From NCBI GenBank assembly GCA_947176785.1, contig CAMWSA010000236.1:1-6128 (forward strand): a stretch of DNA of 6,128 nt, in the 5' to 3' direction. Each line of letters opens with the position of its first letter. Position 1 is the stretch's first letter. This DNA comes from an uncultured Lachnospiraceae bacterium (GTDB taxonomy: Bacteria; Bacillota; Clostridia; Lachnospirales; Lachnospiraceae). Below, one piece after another: positions 5,617-6,128 of the stretch. The notes beneath the pieces are model-generated. The model saw only the letters and a program-made list of their open reading frames with translations, was not told where the DNA came from and searched no databases. The position numbers were made by a program, and so were the translations under genes.

Positions 5617-5769
5617 CTAAAACAGGATCTTTGACTTTCCTGCAAGCAGCTTGGCACCGCCTATGATCAGCAGGATTCCGCTGACCAGCCCCAGAACCAA
5701 TGTCACCACTCCCAAAGTGATATTGAGGGCACCTGCCCCTCTCATAACCTTGTACACCTTTTCTTCCAT
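5617..5769 (-). CDS. 50-residue single-span (or hairpin) membrane protein, function unknown
   Basis: A small hydrophobic protein beginning MEEKVYKVMRGAGALN. A charged N-terminal stretch of about 10 residues is followed by an almost uninterrupted hydrophobic, glycine-rich segment at residues 13-38, which is one long or two tightly packed membrane helices. It ends in a basic tail, AKLLAGKSKILF. I chose the ATG at 5769 rather than one 24 codons further out. The extra residues are Gly/Arg/Pro-rich and correspond to the intergenic hairpin, while purine-rich GGAAAGGCAGGG lies just upstream of 5769. The stop is 18 bp before the next membrane gene, so the two are probably co-transcribed. I recall similar short proteins next to pyrE-like genes in Lachnospiraceae, but no function is known to me. 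The coding call is supported by its sensible membrane topology and operon spacing. Confidence 0.7.
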   Translation of the reverse strand: MEEKVYKVMRGAGALNITLGVVTLVLGLVSGILLIIGGAKLLAGKSKILF

Positions 5770-5792
5770 ATCCACTGCCCTGCCTTTCCTTG

Positions 5793-5813
5793 CGCCCGGG
5801 GCCGGCCCCAGGC
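5793..5813 (-). other. GC-rich hairpin between pyrE and the small membrane gene
   Basis: The 12-bp palindrome GGGGCCGGCCCC (5798-5809) sits 44 bp after the pyrE stop. On the minus strand the stem extends to about 8 bp (GCCTGGGG / CCCCGGGC, with one T·G wobble) around a CCGG tetraloop. No T-tract follows; the next bases are AAGGAAAGG, part of the ribosome-binding region of the next gene. It is therefore not a canonical intrinsic terminator. It could attenuate transcription or protect the 3' end of the pyrE message; this is inference. Confidence 0.35.
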
Positions 5814-5852
5814 ATTCCCTGCCCTGCCCGGACAAAATCAACTGTCCCTCCG

Positions 5853-6128
5853 CTATGCGCCATACTCCGCATAGTATGCGTCAATCGCTGTCTTCAGCGC
5901 GTCGTCAATCAGTATCTCCCCCTTGTAGGGCCTGTTGTACAGATGCTCGATCACCTCACCCATAGTGACAATGGCACGGGCTTCAAAACCGTACTTTTCC
6001 CGGATTTCCTGCAAGGCACTGACCTTGCCTCCAAGCCCCTTTTCCATACGGTTGAGGGATATCATCAGTCCCTGGATCTCCACATCCGCCTGTTCTTTTA
6101 AGATCGGGAAGGTCTCCTCAATGGATTT
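5853..6128 (-). CDS. pyrE: Orotate phosphoribosyltransferase, C-terminal part (5' end outside window)
   Basis: This cytosolic enzyme joins orotate to PRPP, giving orotidine 5'-monophosphate in pyrimidine synthesis. Only the last 91 residues are present. The reading frame is open to the window edge, so the N-terminus and most of the PRPP-binding loop lie outside. The visible part begins KSIEETFPILKEQADVEIQG, which fits the residues just after the type I phosphoribosyltransferase PRPP motif (usually followed by SGKS/TGKS). It continues with the SLNRMEKG strand-turn, SALQEIREKYG, and the IVTMGEVIEHL helix typical of the long clostridial PyrE branch. It ends in a normal TAA-type tail (AYYAEYGA). 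A GTG within the frame near 6083 is an internal valine, not a start. It is probably the last gene of a pyrimidine cluster located upstream. The identification is from family memory but the motif run is distinctive. Confidence 0.9.
   Translation of the reverse strand, partial: KSIEETFPILKEQADVEIQGLMISLNRMEKGLGGKVSALQEIREKYGFEARAIVTMGEVIEHLYNRPYKGEILIDDALKTAIDAYYAEYGA

Overview
The window is most likely chromosomal DNA of a Clostridia-class Firmicute, probably Lachnospiraceae. I infer this from the protein style: the PurN segment FCGVGYYGLKVHE, the PurE segment MHTTSLGGRDSLYSIVQMP, a long M29-type aminopeptidase and two small membrane proteins. The genes also have purine-rich Shine-Dalgarno sites and fairly GC-rich coding DNA with AT-rich spacers. 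This assignment is from memory of the families, not from a search.

Every convincing gene lies on the minus strand, so transcription runs from 6128 towards 1. In that order the window holds: the C-terminal 91 residues of orotate phosphoribosyltransferase (pyrE, cut by the window edge); a 50-residue and a 106-residue membrane protein 18 bp apart; a 280-bp spacer with one doubtful 13-codon reading frame; a 682-residue M29-type metallo-aminopeptidase; a 389-bp AT-rich, highly structured spacer that is the probable leader of the purine genes; purE; a 247-bp spacer containing a 129-bp element bounded by imperfect terminal inverted repeats; and purM overlapping purN by 7 bp. A probable intrinsic terminator overlaps the purN stop codon. 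Beyond it lies a strong 50-bp inverted repeat at the window edge.

PurE, PurM and PurN are de novo purine enzymes: PurN makes FGAR, PurM makes AIR, and PurE supplies CAIR. PyrE makes OMP in pyrimidine synthesis. Both pathways draw on PRPP-derived intermediates. The aminopeptidase and the two membrane proteins have no evident biochemical role in nucleotide synthesis and look like neighbours rather than pathway members.

No defence system, CRISPR array, tRNA, rRNA or intact insertion sequence is visible. The non-coding parts are the most interesting: the purE leader with nested inverted repeats and two mutually exclusive pairings, and the MITE-like element between purE and purM.
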